The translations under genes and the position numbers were made by a program. A stretch of 64,000 bases of DNA from Rhizomicrobium sp. (GTDB taxonomy: Bacteria > Pseudomonadota > Alphaproteobacteria > Micropepsales > Micropepsaceae). The stretch spans positions 310,001 to 374,000 of the forward strand of contig JBBCGL010000001.1 of NCBI GenBank assembly GCA_037200385.1. Reading direction: 5' to 3'. Under the pieces are notes generated by a model. It had not been told where the DNA came from, did no database searches, and was given only the letters and a program-made list of their open reading frames with translations. This document shows positions 63,830 through 64,000 of this stretch, one piece after another (position 1 is the stretch's first letter; the number at the start of each line of letters is the position of its first letter).

Positions 63830-64000
63830 ATGCCCAACCCCGTCTTCGCCTCCCTCCCGACCACGATCTTCACCCACATGTCCGCGCTCGCCATCGAGCA
63901 TGGCGCGATCAATCTCGGCCAAGGCTTCCCGGACGAGGACGGCCCGCTCGCGGTGCGCGAGGCCGCGTCGCGCGCGCTGATCGAAGGCCCCAACCAATAT
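63830..64000 (+). CDS. PLP aminotransferase, N-terminal part (runs off the right edge)
   Basis: 57 residues are visible from ATG 63830. The start MPNPVFASLPTTIFTHMSAL and the block GAINLGQGFPDEDGP match class I/II aminotransferases of the methionine/kynurenine aminotransferase group. The PLP lysine lies beyond the window. It is divergent from the amidohydrolase. Confidence 0.85.
   Translation, partial: MPNPVFASLPTTIFTHMSALAIEHGAINLGQGFPDEDGPLAVREAASRALIEGPNQY

Overview
The window is a 64 kb piece of a high-GC alphaproteobacterial chromosome. Support for this comes from an RNase E with a long acidic insertion in its S1 domain, a combined IscR/SUF iron-sulfur cluster, a bactofilin-M23 peptidase pair, PHB/ketone-body genes, PdhS-like histidine kinases and divergent tyrS/anmK. 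The gene style and the intergenic palindromes recall the Micropepsaceae/Rhizomicrobium area, but that placement is a guess. Genes are tightly packed, often joined by 4-bp ATGA or GTGA overlaps (one CTGA). No rRNA, tRNA, CRISPR array or prophage was seen.

Layout. 1-8.1 kb: RNase E (partial) with a long leader, divergent from amidase AmiC, PBP1A and the frameshifted RF2 gene, then a four-helix membrane protein and a 26-residue membrane peptide. 8.1-17.8 kb: bactofilin and an M23 peptidase (envelope shape), a one-cysteine Bcp peroxiredoxin, a large AsmA-like protein, tyrS, anmK and an alpha/beta hydrolase. 18.0-25.7 kb: iscR-iscS-sufBCDS-sufU-sufT-sufA. 25.9-27.7 kb: a short-chain dehydrogenase divergent from a TetR regulator plus a TfoX-like protein. 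27.7-34.0 kb: three tandem M13 metallopeptidases. 34.1-37.7 kb: enoyl-CoA hydratase, diguanylate cyclase and an aldehyde dehydrogenase. 37.7-42.5 kb: a MarR-controlled MFS exporter set and a patatin/acetoacetate decarboxylase/3-hydroxybutyrate dehydrogenase operon. 42.6-45.2 kb: DEAD-box helicase coupled to an APH-like kinase. 45.4-48.7 kb: membrane M28 peptidase and a methyltransferase. 48.7-50.0 kb: an IS5-family element sitting exactly at the parE stop codon. 50.0-55.1 kb: parE and two tandem orphan histidine kinases. 55.2-58.0 kb: two paralogous membrane proteins of unknown family. 58.2-60.0 kb: glnBA with a sigma-54-type promoter. 60.2-61.2 kb: a small lower-GC patch with a 58-residue protein and a GIY-YIG-like protein. 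61.4-64 kb: a small secreted protein, a D-aminoacylase-type amidohydrolase and a partial aminotransferase.

The most unusual signals are the families of 50-140 bp intergenic palindromes, the M13 triplication with a terminator between copies, the kinase that seems to start at CTG overlapping the upstream stop, the IS at the parE stop codon, the two unknown membrane paralogs, and two clean repressor operators (TetR, MarR). No completely new multi-gene system can be claimed from the sequence alone. The membrane-paralog pair next to the tandem kinases is the best candidate.
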